64,000 bases of DNA, taken from Ctena decussata (Eukaryota > Mollusca > Bivalvia > Lucinida > Lucinidae). Shown here piece after piece: positions 21,768 to 31,966 of the stretch (position 1 is its first letter; each line of letters opens with the position of its first letter). The stretch lies in NCBI GenBank assembly GCA_963989385.1, contig OZ022509.1:81540043-81604042 (forward strand), read 5' to 3'. The position numbers were made by a program, and so were the translations under genes. The notes below the pieces were generated by a model, which had not been told where the DNA came from, searched no databases, and was given only the letters and a program-made list of their open reading frames with translations.

Positions 21768-21912
21768 AATAAAAATTTGATTTTTCGGCGTTCATCGTGT
21801 GAAGAAGCCAGTGGTCGTCGCTAAAATTTTACAAGAAGCGCTTCGCGCTTCATAGAATTTTAGCTCCGCCCACTGGCTTCATCACACGATGAACGCTAAA
21901 ATCAAATTTTAA
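21768..21912. repeat. hairpin inverted repeat
   Basis: AAAATTTGATTTTTCGGCGTTCATCGTGTG pairs with its near reverse complement ending at 21912. Inner arms GAAGCCAGTGG / CCACTGGCTTC and TAAAATT / AATTTTA enclose GAAGCGCTTCGCGCTTC. Probably a small MITE. Confidence 0.8.
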
Positions 21913-21951
21913 TTCTTAAATGTTATTAGAAGTGTGGTGATTGCATTTATA

Positions 21952-22438
21952 AGAAATGACTTTATCCACTGAATATCAGCGACGTCATGGGATACTTTAA
22001 GAAATGACTTTATCCACTGAATATCAGTGACGTCATGGGATACTTTAAGAAATGACTTTATCCACTGAATATCAGCGACGTCATGGGATACTTTATCCAC
22101 TGAATATCAGCGACGTCATGGGATAATTTATCCACTGAATATCAGCGACGTCATGGGATACTTTATCCACTGAATATCAGCGAAGTCATGGGATACTTTA
22201 TCCACTGAATATCAGCGACGTCATGGAATACTTTAAGAAATGACTTTATCCACTGAATATCAGCGACGTCATGGGATACTTTAAGAAATGATTTTATCCA
22301 CTGAATATCAGCGACGTCATGGGATACTTTATCCACTGAATATCAGCGACGTCATGGGATACTTTATCCACTGAATATCAGCGACGTCATGGGATACTTT
22401 ATCCACTGAATATCAGCGACGTCATGGGATACTTTAGG
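21952..22438. repeat. 12-copy tandem array with GACGTCAT core
   Basis: Unit: CTTTATCCACTGAATATCAG followed by CGACGTCATGGGATA, about 35 bp. Some units also carry AAGAAATGA, making them about 49 bp. Twelve copies of CCACTGAATATCAG were counted. Each holds (G/A)(C/T)GACGTCAT or a one-base variant; one copy reads TGACGTCA, the full CREB/ATF palindrome. The copies are nearly identical, so the expansion is recent. Confidence 0.95.
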
Positions 22439-22693
22439 TTATATGTCGCTTTCAACACAACGCTTGCCCTTTAGCAAATAAAGCATTTTATAGTCTGGTC
22501 CATTATGACAGGATAATTTATATGCATGTGTATTTTGCTGCTAAGAACTAGATCGAGTTGAACCCCAAGAAGAGTATGTGTATGTAGTGTATATTTTATA
22601 TATTATACCACCCTTACCAGAACATGCCAATCTTTGCACAAAATATTTCGCAGTGAGCAAGGTCTACCCTAATAAGGATAGTATAAAATAGTT

Positions 22694-22800
22694 ATACCAT
22701 TGTTTGTCCGTCTGTACGGGAGATAATCCGTTCATTAAGCCTGTAGATTATCTCCTCGTCTTGTGGGTTATCTCCTCGTATAGGCGGACAGACCATTGTA
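22694..22800. repeat. imperfect inverted repeat
   Basis: TGTCCGTCTGTACGGGAGATAA against TTATCTCCTCGTATAGGCGGACAGACCA. A related piece CGTACAGGCGGACAAACCATG lies at 23391. Confidence 0.6.
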
Positions 22801-23494
22801 TTGCTATTACTTAAACCTTGTTTACCCGTGGATTGCAGAATGGTATATTTCCAGGTCTGATTTTCTTATAAACCTCTTCCGGTTAAGCGTTAAAGTCCTT
22901 ATTTTTCTCGATAAACTGTACAAAATAGGCTATGCACCTGTAAATTAAAAAAAAAATAAAAAAATAAAAGCTTTCAGTACCTTCACGTTCACACTTAATT
23001 GACCGCGAAATATAACGTTTGTGATTTTGTCTCTGCTATATATGAAGGAGTCAGATGTAAAGAAAACCATATTATAAATAAACAAATGAGGTGATTTAAT
23101 GAAAACCAATTATAGCATTGAACTATCGACAAAACCTTGGCCGATTTTCTTGTAAAACCTTCTGTGGCCAAGTTCTAATGTCTTGGCTGTGGTAATATCT
23201 TCCCTTGCAAATGCTTCATTTCATTTGATAAAAAGCCTACTACAACAGGTTACCTTGGGTTTGAATGATTTAGTTATTGCAAGTTTTTGTCAATATCAGG
23301 CTCTGAATATAATCTTACAATTACTTAGAGCATGCGTTAACTGCCTTTACCGTTGACTATCCACTCGCTAATGTGCGTGGATTAACTACCGTACAGGCGG
23401 ACAAACCATGTTCTAATTAGAACTTAAGTTATATATGTACACGTTCATGTCTCTAGGCGACAAAACTCTTCCCAAATAGGATCTACTAAAACAG

Positions 23495-23745
23495 AGAGGC
23501 GCCGTGGTCGAGTGGTTAGAGAGAAAGTCATTGGAAGGCGCGAGTTCGCGGTTCAGCGTCGCCATCCGACGACTGGAAAACTCTCTCTGTCAACCCAGCA
23601 GTAAATGGGTACCTTTTTCGAACCGGGGAAGGATAAGGCAGCGAAAGGAGAAAGATGGGCTCCGCCTTTCATCAGCTGTGCCAAAGATACAGTGGGTCTC
23701 TAACCCCCACTGCCCCAACAGCTATTAGGCTATGGGAAACCTTTA
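23495..23745 (+). mobile_element. SINE-3, tRNA-derived, full length
   Basis: Head: GGCGCCGTGGTCGAGTGGTTAGAG (A box), with a B-box region at GCGAGTTCGCGGTTCAGC. Body: CCATCCGACGACTGGAAAA, CTCTCTGTCAACCCAGCA, AAGGATAAGGCAGCGAAAGG, GATGGGCTCCGCCTTTCATC, GGCTATGGGAAAC. Other copies: 42045-42305 and 42516-42690. It lies 150 bp upstream of the ETS terminal exon. Confidence 0.88.
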
Positions 23746-23895
23746 TCTTTTTAAATAGGAAAGAATTCGCTCTCTGAGGAGCAAACTTTTTCCTTTAAAT
23801 CCCATCGAAAAATGAGATTAAATTGAAAATGACAACTGCTTCTTTCGGAAGTGTACCGATTCACCATTGATAAAATCCGTACACTTTTCTTTCAG

Positions 23896-23986
23896 GTACT
23901 ACTACAAAAGACAAGTGTTCGCGCCTGTTCTCGGAAAACGCCTAGTATATAAGTTTGGCCCTCGGGCTGTCGGATGGAAGGCATAA
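23896..23986 (+). CDS. ETS DNA-binding domain, terminal exon
   Basis: Acceptor TTTTCTTTCAG; the first base completes the arginine of RAMR. Then YYYKRQVFAPVLGKRLVYKFG and GWKA follow, with TAA at 23984-23986. The three tyrosines and KRLVYKFG are the end of helix 3 and strands 3-4 of the ETS fold. The protein ends two residues after the conserved GW, as short ESE-group proteins nearly do. Counting from ATG 19058, the three coding pieces (28, 196 and 91 nt) total an exact multiple of three. No near AATAAA signal was recognised downstream. Confidence 0.95.
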
Positions 23987-24778
23987 ACTGAAGGAGTTAT
24001 TTTGACAATCAGTTGCTAACACAGAACATGTAGAAAACAAATGCTTGTATTATAAAGTTTTAAAGTTTTAAAAATTTAAAGTTTAATTCATATGAAATAT
24101 GATATGAAGACTGGTTGACCGTCAAAATAGTCATTCAGGAGTTTTCCTGTAATGACAAGAGGTTACATGTAAACTACAAATATATACATATGAAATTATA
24201 ATATTATGTCAATTACCGGTCAAGATGGCATCCGACTATGCTGAAATCAATTATTTTTTGGAGCTACAGTAAACGTTTCAAAATTGGGACACCTTAACCA
24301 ATTACAGTAATTATTTTAAAATTTAAACAAGAACTGTTACCAGAAAGCAGAGCTCGCTTAAACCTGTGTTTGCCCATCATGAACACAAAGTTCTAAGTTT
24401 GACCTTCAAGGTCAAGTAAGAAGCTGATGCTGGTTCTTGAAGAATTTACTCCCAGAGAAGAGAAATTCTTTCATTAAAAAGTAAGAATTTAGACTCTTAG
24501 AAACTAAAGATTTTCTGCTAGACTTTCCGTTTTTTGGGACCGGAGCCTTTTTGTCTGTTGCTTGGTCCACCGGGGCTCAACTGATGACCTTCTTTTGCTT
24601 CAGATTTCCAGTGGGGTTGTTTGGCAGGCCAGGGATCTCCACCTGTCAGACGGCCCGTTGTATCTGTTGAGTCCTCGTCTTTGCTTCTTCATGGTGTTGA
24701 AATTTGATTTATGTGTTTACCGTGATGATTCATTGACGAGTTAGAGGGTTATCATGCGAACCGAACAACCAACTAAAT
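23987..24778. other. 3' UTR / intergenic, no gene
   Basis: AT-rich. TTTGACCTTCAAGGTCAAG at 24398 is a small palindrome containing TCAAGGTCA. 24535-24750 may be a degraded relative of the repeats at 27480 and 27810 (reversed). Confidence 0.5.
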
Positions 24779-25131
24779 GTTTTGTACCACTTCAGAAACT
24801 GAGGGTGAGGTTGGGCCTGTAAAATCGATTTAAGCCCCCCAGTAATTCATTATTGACCGTTCCAAGGCGGTAGTTCTGTTGTGGTTCTCTGTTGCCTGTT
24901 TTTGGTGTCAGAGTTTCTGTGATGTTTTACCTTATGTATGTTCTTATTATTTTTGGTTCGGTTTGGGTTGCTGAGTGGCCACCTTTTGGGAACAAGCTGC
25001 TCACTCGGTTGGCCATATGTTCTCTGTATCTTGATTATTTGTAATCTTAGTTGTTTCCAACTATGGTTTGAGGGCTGGATTTTGATTTTGATTGTTTCAG
25101 TTCCTGGTCTTTGCATACTTTTTACTTTTAC
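24779..25131 (-). repeat. inverted-repeat element arm (block A)
   Basis: Almost identical to 50314-50664: CTGAGGGTGAGGTTGGGCC, ATCGATTTAAGCCCCCCAG, CCGTTCCAAGGCGGTAGTTC, GGTTGCTGAGTGGCCACC. Its reverse complement is homologous to block B (25938-26310). The open frame at 24938 (hydrophobic, repeated at 50473) lies in this arm and is probably not a gene. Confidence 0.85.
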
Positions 25132-25937
25132 ATGTAACTGGGACGGTGTTACTGACATTTTTGTTGGATTTGCAGAGCTCCAAATAAGCCATGGTTCTGA
25201 CTCAAATCTATTTTTTTCTATTTTTCCACAAAAATATGTCTGCGACCCTCATTTGAACCGCCAAAGAATATGTGAAAAAATTTGACGTCGAACTGTTACA
25301 TTATCTGGAGCTCCGCTTTGGAATATATCCACGTCGGGTAAATGCTCATTTTCATTCCAAAATGGAAATTATGAATCCAAGTTTCCTGAAATGGTTTGGT
25401 GTTGGAGAAGAACTAAATAAGCAACATACTTTTGTTCTAATCCTATAAGCTTATATGCTGTATTATCTATGGGTAATGTGAAAAAGTGAAATAAAAATGG
25501 TTTGCCAACCAAAGACTAATTCATATGTAAAGAACAGTCTAACCTGTCATAAGGGTTAACTCTGTGAAGGGTTCACCTGTTTTAAAGGGATACGTAAGGT
25601 AAGCCAGAAAGTGGTACCACTCTATAATGGTTTTATGACCCTGTTATCTCATTAGCTGTATGAGAAGCAGTATGAAATAGCAGTGTATAATAGAATTATG
25701 AAGTCAATGAACGAGGATTATGTCTTTAAGCAGTCATCCGTTTGGAGTCTCTTTAACCAAAGAATACAGTGTAAATGGACCTATATTTAGGGGCCACCTT
25801 CTTAAGCAGTCACTTTTTGTTTCCCCTTGGGCGGCCCTTGATAACAGGTTTAACTATATAAGTATAAAACTTTAAATAAACTGGTGGAACTACCGAAAGA
25901 AATCAAACTGCAAACTGGTTTGTTTGTATAACAACCA
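25132..25937. other. no gene seen
   Basis: Unassigned AT-rich sequence between the two repeat arms. Includes GAGCTCCAAATAAGCC (25175) and inverted GGAGCTCCGCTTTGGAATA (25307). Confidence 0.4.
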
Positions 25938-26310
25938 AATTTAAAGAGTAACTACACTTCAGGAACTGACTGAATCAGATCCCAAACCCTATCCCCAACA
26001 TCGAAGGGAAAGATTAACAAAGACATCCCAACAAACAAGAAATTACAAGTGATAAGCCGAGTCAGCAGCTCTTTCCCAAATAGGTGCAACTCAGCTATCT
26101 TTATTGAACTAAATAATTTAGACCAACAGAAGGATTACAACAGACTAAGCAAATTATACCAAAAACATTTAACAATTATGTTTACCTATTTTCTATTTTT
26201 ATTATAGAAGGGTTAAGATGAGAACACAATAAATTAAACAGCACCGAACATAAAACAAATGCAACTACAACGAAAGTACCGCCTTGGGACGGTCAGTAAT
26301 AAACCAAGTC
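25938..26310 (+). repeat. inverted-repeat element arm (block B)
   Basis: Close copy of 49317-49625: CACTTCAGGAACTGACTGAA, CCCAAACCCTATCCCCAACA, GATAAGCCGAGTCAGCAGC, AGTACCGCCTTGGGACGGTC. Homologous to the reverse complement of block A. Confidence 0.85.
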
Positions 26311-26557
26311 TGTCTTCTGACCACCCCAAACCATCAAACTGCCTCCACCAAATCGACCCATCTCCAGCACGTAGCAATCAGAAAATCTCTCGCTTGTGGG
26401 ACAGTAAACCCAAATCTTGCCATCAGCATGGCTTAGAGAAAACCGGATTCGTCACTGAACCGAACTCTGTTCCAGTCAGCATTCCGCCAAATGATACGAC
26501 GTCTAGTCCATTAAAGTAAGTAGGACAATTCTCAGGGACAGACGCAATTCAATCGCA

Positions 26558-26817
26558 GGGCCCAGGTTCACAATCATTCCTTAAACTTAAGGACGACCTT
26601 AAAGTTAAGATCTAAAATTTCAAATGTAAATAAAAAATACTAAAACTAAATGTATTTGATTTTTATTTTGTATTAAATTTCTATGACAATTGTCGGTAAG
26701 ATCACGCGCAAACTTCGATTTTCAATATGATTTAGATATGGATTATGTAAGGGCGAAAGTTCCTTCCTTAACTTTAAGGTGGTCCTTAACTTTAAGAATG
26801 ATTGTGAACCTGGGCCC
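26558..26817. mobile_element. 260-bp MITE, GGGCCCAGG termini
   Basis: Begins GGGCCCAGGTTCACAATCAT and ends with its exact reverse complement ATGATTGTGAACCTGGGCCC (with TT/AA next). The inverted repeat continues through TTAAGGACGACCTTAAAGTTAAG-like sequence for about 50 bp. No target duplication is obvious and there is no coding. Confidence 0.9.
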
Positions 26818-28329
26818 AGATCCCACCCGAGACAACATGTGGGAAAAGGCAATAAAGATTAGTAACCACCAAATAAGTCACCAGCGGCAGCCATGTGAAC
26901 AGTCATTTCCCATGTGGGTGGTCACTGAGCGAGCCTTAAAGATTTACTCCCTTGATAATTATAACAAAAAATGATTTGATGAAATTTTTCATGCAATACC
27001 TCCGCCATGGTCTAACTATACATTTGAAATAGAATTTAGATAATAATATTTGATAAAAGTGACTTTAAACAAAAAAAAAGATATATCTTTAAACTGTCGC
27101 GGACCGCGGACGAAATCGCATTATTGGACCAAAATAATTTATTCATACGTCACACTCACGTGTACGAATAAGAAAAATACCTGACACATGACAAACATGA
27201 CACACGTGGTCAAAATCGATATTCTTATAGGCCGTAAGGAAGTAGGTGATTTGCAGTTTAATTGGAAGATTATTTTTCATTTCAAATTTATCGAAAAAAC
27301 ATGCATTTTCTCAAAACTTGAACGGTTTATTATGAGACTATTACATAATGTCTAACGAAATTTTGTTAAAATATTTGTTTCTGAAAACATGAAATAAACG
27401 AGGGAGACAATCTTTAACATCACAAACAATGTAGTAACAGACATAGCAACTAACAACACATAAAAAGACCACGAAGAACCAAAACAAAACTGCCGCCTTG
27501 AGACTGCCAGTAATGAGATCACTGGGGCTTAACCGGTTTATGGTCGATCATCTCTCGCCCTTTGTTCTGGCTTGGTTCATCAGATACTTAGTTGTTCAAC
27601 CCAACAAAACAATCATCGCCAATACAACAGACTAACGAAAAGCACCAACCCCGGCAATAAGAACAAATCATATGAAAAACGTTAAACATCGTAATTTATC
27701 TATTTTCATTTTTTTATGTCAGGGCTAGCCTTAACATCGCAAACAATACGTCAAAACAGTCAAAGCAACAAACATCACATGAAACAATTAAGAAGAACCA
27801 AAACAAAAGTGCCGCCTCGGGATGGCCAGCACTGAAATAATGAAATTATTTCTTGGGTGGGGTGGAGGTGCTTATCTGGTTTGCGGTCGAGCCCTTGGTT
27901 CAGATTTGGTTCATCAGACACTTAGTTGTTCGGTTTTCATGAAAGATTCCTAACTCATAAGTATAATATCTCAGGAACATAGAAATCAAAATTAAAACTA
28001 AATCAAACAAACATAAGGACTCGCAGATATAGCAACACTGAAATTCCGGAGCAGAAAAAAATCCTACCAGTTAATCCACGGTTTGCCCGACCCAAGACGT
28101 CCCGGAACAGGTGTCAAGCGCCAGCCGTCTGTGTTACTATTAAGTTAGGTTAAGGTTGGCGCCTTCATAAAGTCCAAGGAACGACTCACCGTCGTACAAT
28201 CGAAAAGGTAAGCAAGCTGTTAACATTGATTGGATTAACCACCAAGCATGCAGTTTGTCGCGAAGCATCTATATTAAAACCAGTCCTTTTATATCGAATT
28301 ATTATCTCCTTAAAATGATGAGAAAAATC
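26818..28329. other. dispersed repeats, no intact gene
   Basis: 27405-27620 and 27721-27950 are diverged direct copies: AAGAACCAAAACAAAA(C/G)TGCCGCCT, then GG(T)TTATGGTCGA / TTTGCGGTCGA, then TTGGTTCATCAGA(T/C)ACTTAGTTGTTC. Both share CCGCCTtGaGAC with blocks A/B. They may be non-coding parts of the retroelement whose RT relic follows. Confidence 0.5.
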
Positions 28330-28905
28330 ATTTTTATCAATTATTGTTTCCTGAATTTTTACACCAAGTCGCCATAAAATTCAAGTTCCGAAAAGCCTTG
28401 CAGAAGAAGTGTTTCAATCCGATATTATATTTAGACACTAAGTCGATATGCCGTCGATAAAATTTTGAAAACGCTTTACGAAGTTTATGGTATCTATAAC
28501 TTTGTTTGAGAAGTTTTGCTGTCAAAACTTTATTACGAATATTAAAGTCATCAACTTGACTGGACTCGCGAGCAAAACGAATAAGTTGGAAATATAAATA
28601 CCATAGGATGTAGAACGAGGAACATCACCATCTGAAATTTGAAAATTAACAATACGAAAATCAAAATCATCCCGTTTATCGTATACAGTCTAACCTGTCT
28701 TAAGCAAGCAGCCAAGGGATAAGGCTGTAATATTTTAGTTGTAACAAAACCATTCGATATAGATAAATGTTAATCCAAAAATGAGGCCTCAATATCTGAG
28801 ACACTAGCCTTATTTAACTGAAGTTCAGAAGGGTAAATTCTATTGATGATCAATAGGTCATCCAGATACCGAGCAGTAGAATATTTAGTAGGTAAACCCT
28901 AATAA
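28330..28905 (-). pseudogene. reverse transcriptase relic (TARYLDD type)
   Basis: On the minus strand, starting near 28880, the translation gives TARYLDDLLIINRIYPSE, with the RT catalytic YLDD. It continues with LNKASVSDIEASFLD, then YDKRDDFDFRIVNF and DGDVPRSTSYGIYI, and finally SYRYHKLRKAFSKFYRRH. These pieces are in different frames, and about 28690-28735 has lost similarity, so it is a dead fragment. It matches a retroelement protein type common in cnidarian and mollusc genomes. I am not sure of its class (Penelope-like is possible). The N-terminal RT motifs and everything after KFR are missing. Confidence 0.75.
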
Positions 28906-28995
28906 GCCTGTGACGTCTTGTCATAATCTGGCCTCTATAACTTTTGCACAAACGGTTACCAACTATTTTGAGAATATAACAGATAACGCCCGGCA

Positions 28996-29139
28996 TGGTT
29001 TAAAGACCCCCAACTTATCTTGTTTACACAACACTGGCAAATTTATATACATAAGGCAAGTTAACACTCTCGGTAGATATAACATGTACACCTGTCACTG
29101 TGTGTTGCGTAAACAAGTTGGGTGGGGTTCTCTAAACCA
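28996..29139. mobile_element. 144-bp inverted-repeat MITE
   Basis: TGGTTTAAAGACCCCCAACT...TTGTTTACACAACAC pairs with GTGTTGCGTAAACAAGTTGG...GGTTCTCTAAACCA. The arms are about 42 bp with a few mismatches. Confidence 0.8.
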
Positions 29140-30284
29140 TTTAAAAAAGTTTTAATGAATCTTTGTTGAAAAAAAAAATTCGGCTGCGTTAGTTCATTGA
29201 TTATGCTATATGTTGGTGCAAAAAATCACATTTGTGATGAAGGAAAAAGGAGTTTCACGTTTCCAAAATTTGGCCAAGTTCAAGGTAGTATATGACTTAT
29301 TAAATAAAAGTTTATTTTTCATTCAACAACAAAAATATATAAATGAAATATGCGTATCTTATTATTATTTCTGTATATCCGAGCAAGAGTGCATATTGTT
29401 TTTGTTACACCTCAAAATACAAAGCAGCCGTATATTTTAGCAACCGAGTTATAACCTATATAATAAGTTAATAAGAAATACCTTAATATCAGAAAAAGTA
29501 CACCGTCATGTACGTTTATATGTTGACATTATGATTTTACAGCATCCATTACCGTCATGTAGGGATGGAGATAAAGCAGCAAACAATATTTAAAGTTTTT
29601 ATTTTTGCTAAGAAAATTTTATTGCACAATAGGGAAACCAGACGGAAAATATTGCCAACTGCTGGAGATTTTCCAGTATTCAGAAATTTTTCCTCCCTAC
29701 ATTTTGGCAGTCTTACGGCACGGTTGTCGAGTGGTTTGAGTGATTCGGTTATGGTGCAGAAGGTCGCTGGAAGGGCGTGACTTCAAACCCGTTCTGGTTA
29801 TTCATGTCAGTTTTTTTATTTAGTTATTTCCGCTTTTTCTAAAAAAATCATTCTTGGTCGCGTGTCTGACAGTCATATAAAGTTCATGCATACATATGTA
29901 TTTTCTTATATGTAACATTGAATAAGCATTTTACAACAGCATTTAGATACGATTGGCATTGTCTTACGAACTGTATCCAAAGGAGCGTGACGTCCCTTTC
30001 AACATCATTCAGGCATATAGAGAGGACGGCAGGATGATAATATAAAAAGTTTGTGGTAAACTGAAAAGTAAAAGATGACCGGTGATCAGGAACGGATACA
30101 ATCAGATCCTAGATCCTCTATGAATGATCAGAGAAGCAGCAAACATCTGGTAAGACACGACTATGTGTTGACTCCCGAGTGCAGGCTTACCCGACCGAGC
30201 CACCTGAACACCCATAAGTCGAGAAAGACGACAGGTCTCAAGTACGTAAAGAAGGAGATGTTTGGTGCAGCGAGAACCTGCAGC
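29140..30284. other. no gene seen; one tRNA-like head
   Basis: 29713-29800 resembles the SINE-3 head (GGCACGGTTGTCGAGTGGTTTGAG, GTGCAGAAGGTCGCTGGAAG) without its body. The 75-codon open frame at 30075 has no recognised features. Confidence 0.5.
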
Positions 30285-30596
30285 AAGCCAAGTAGAAGCT
30301 AAACTCCGCCGAGACACATGTCGCTATCACAAGTCGGTCTTAGTTTTAGGATATTAAGACAAGCCAAGCAGAAGCCAAAATCCGCTGAGACACATGTCGC
30401 TATCACCAGTCGGTCTTAGTTTTAGGATATTAAGACAACAAGCCAATTAGAAGCCAAACTCCGCTGAGACACATATCGCTATCACAAGTCGGTCTTTGTT
30501 TTAGGATATTAAGACAACAAGCTAAGTAGAAGCCAAACTCCGCTGAGACACATGTCACTATTACAAGTCGGGCTTAGTTTTAGGATATTAAGACAA
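30285..30596. repeat. 4-copy tandem repeat, 76-79 bp
   Basis: Units begin AAGCCAAGTAGAAGC at about 30285, 30361, 30440 and 30519. They share CTCCGCTGAGACACATGTCGC, CAAGTCGGTCTTAGTTTTAGG and ATATTAAGACAA, with only a few differences per unit. Confidence 0.95.
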
Positions 30597-31016
30597 TTTT
30601 ACTAGAAAAAGAGGCTATTATACGAATGGTCATTTCATATGAAACAAGCCTTGGGTGCAGGAGGTGCATCATATTTACTCGTTCCCTTGAGCCTGCTTGG
30701 GAAAATCAGTAGGAGAATTGGACGAAAAAAAAAAGATAAAAAAGAAAACAAACAAAAAAGAAAGTGACCAAATGACAGATGTGCATTGTTGACCAAATGA
30801 CAGATGTGCATTGTTATATCACCGTGATTCAAAAATACTGAAGCAATTTAAATGAAACATCGCAAAAAAACAATAATAATAATAATAAAATACTAATAAT
30901 AATAAACGCATTCTATCGAACGTAAGTCGTGCACAAGAGTTAAAGTTAAGGGTCAATGTCACAATCAGTGGTCAGTACTATAAGGGGTCTTCGGGGCATG
31001 TGTTACACTTTGTAAC

Positions 31017-31021
<5 letters not shown>

Positions 31022-31058
<37 letters not shown>
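31022..31058. repeat. (TC)n microsatellite
   Basis: Dinucleotide run of about 18 units. Confidence 0.95.
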
Positions 31059-31242
31059 TTTGGCAAACGCCTTATGTTTGCAAGAACTATAGATCGCCGA
31101 CGGTATTTTGGACGCTCAACAAACAATAACATAAACACAAAAAGGTGTAACAGGTATATGGACTCGTCCAAAAGTAAAATTAAAGCTAGTCAAGTTTGTC
31201 TACTTATATATCAAAAACATAATTGTCACTATACAAGCAGTG

Positions 31243-31312
31243 GCGGAAAGGATACAGCACAGCAGTTAATAGGTTTCAACAGTATCGTGATGGGTTCGAG
31301 TCTCACCATTTT
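31243..31312 (+). other. tRNA-like relic
   Basis: A-box-like GTGGCGGAAAGGATACAGC and a good B box GGGTTCGAGTCTC, directly followed by a T-run (possible Pol III terminator). The acceptor stem does not pair. Confidence 0.5.
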
Positions 31313-31881
31313 TTTTTTTTTTTTGCATCTAATATGATAATGGTTATTCATAAATGTCTTGATTTCTTCGTGCAAATTTTAGCGAGTATTAAATGAGTAT
31401 TGTATAAGAAAGTTTCCAAAGGAACATTTCGAACTTTTACTTGCTGTTAGAAAGACGTCTTATATCAAAATGAGTGACACAAAATTATCAGTCGTACAAA
31501 ATGTTCTGAAGGTTTCTATGATATATATATTTCGCGTAATTGAGTGGCGTCACGAAGACGGTACATTATGACATATACGAACAGTGAACACTGATCAGCC
31601 TGCGCACTGACTAGCCTATTCTGATTTTTTTTCTTGTTCGCGAAATAGCTACGCAGTAAAAAGTGAAGCATTTGATCAGTATAATGCAGCTGCACAGACT
31701 GATTTTTGCATTTGCCATATGCACATAAACGTATCTTTTTCTATGTGATGTCACTCAAATGAACACCATATCGACACTCGATTTAAATTATAAAATTATA
31801 AAAGATAACTCATTAAAAAAAAAACATGTATATATAAAAATTAACATACACAGTTGAGTAACAAAAAAAAGACAGATAGAA

Positions 31882-31966
31882 TGGGAATCGAACCTATGTC
31901 CACACGAGTCAAAAGTATCATGAATCCAGTGCTATAGCCACTGCGCCAGTGGAACATTTACAGTAT
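31882..31966 (-). other. tRNA-like relic
   Basis: Minus strand: A box CTGGCGCAGTGGCTATAGCA and perfect B box AGGTTCGATTCCC, with 40 nt between, Leu/Ser-like in size. The acceptor strands do not pair and no SINE body is recognised. Confidence 0.55.

Larger units (their letters stand above)
21226..23895 (+). other. ETS gene last intron
   Basis: GT (21226) to AG (23895), 2.67 kb. It holds two hairpins, a 12-copy tandem array, an inverted repeat (22700-22795) and a SINE-3 copy. Confidence 0.9.

Noticed and set aside
21952..22438. CRISPR-like regular repeats
   Set aside because: The units are directly adjacent with no unique spacers, and the genome is eukaryotic.
24938..25285. Hydrophobic open frame MFLLFLVRFGLLSGHLLG..., repeated at 50473
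   Set aside because: Conserved only because both lie in the same repeat arm; its opposite strand and inverted relatives are equally conserved and the frame ends differ.
30075..30302. 75-codon open frame as a gene
   Set aside because: No recognisable features, no splice context, and it runs into the 76-bp tandem repeat.
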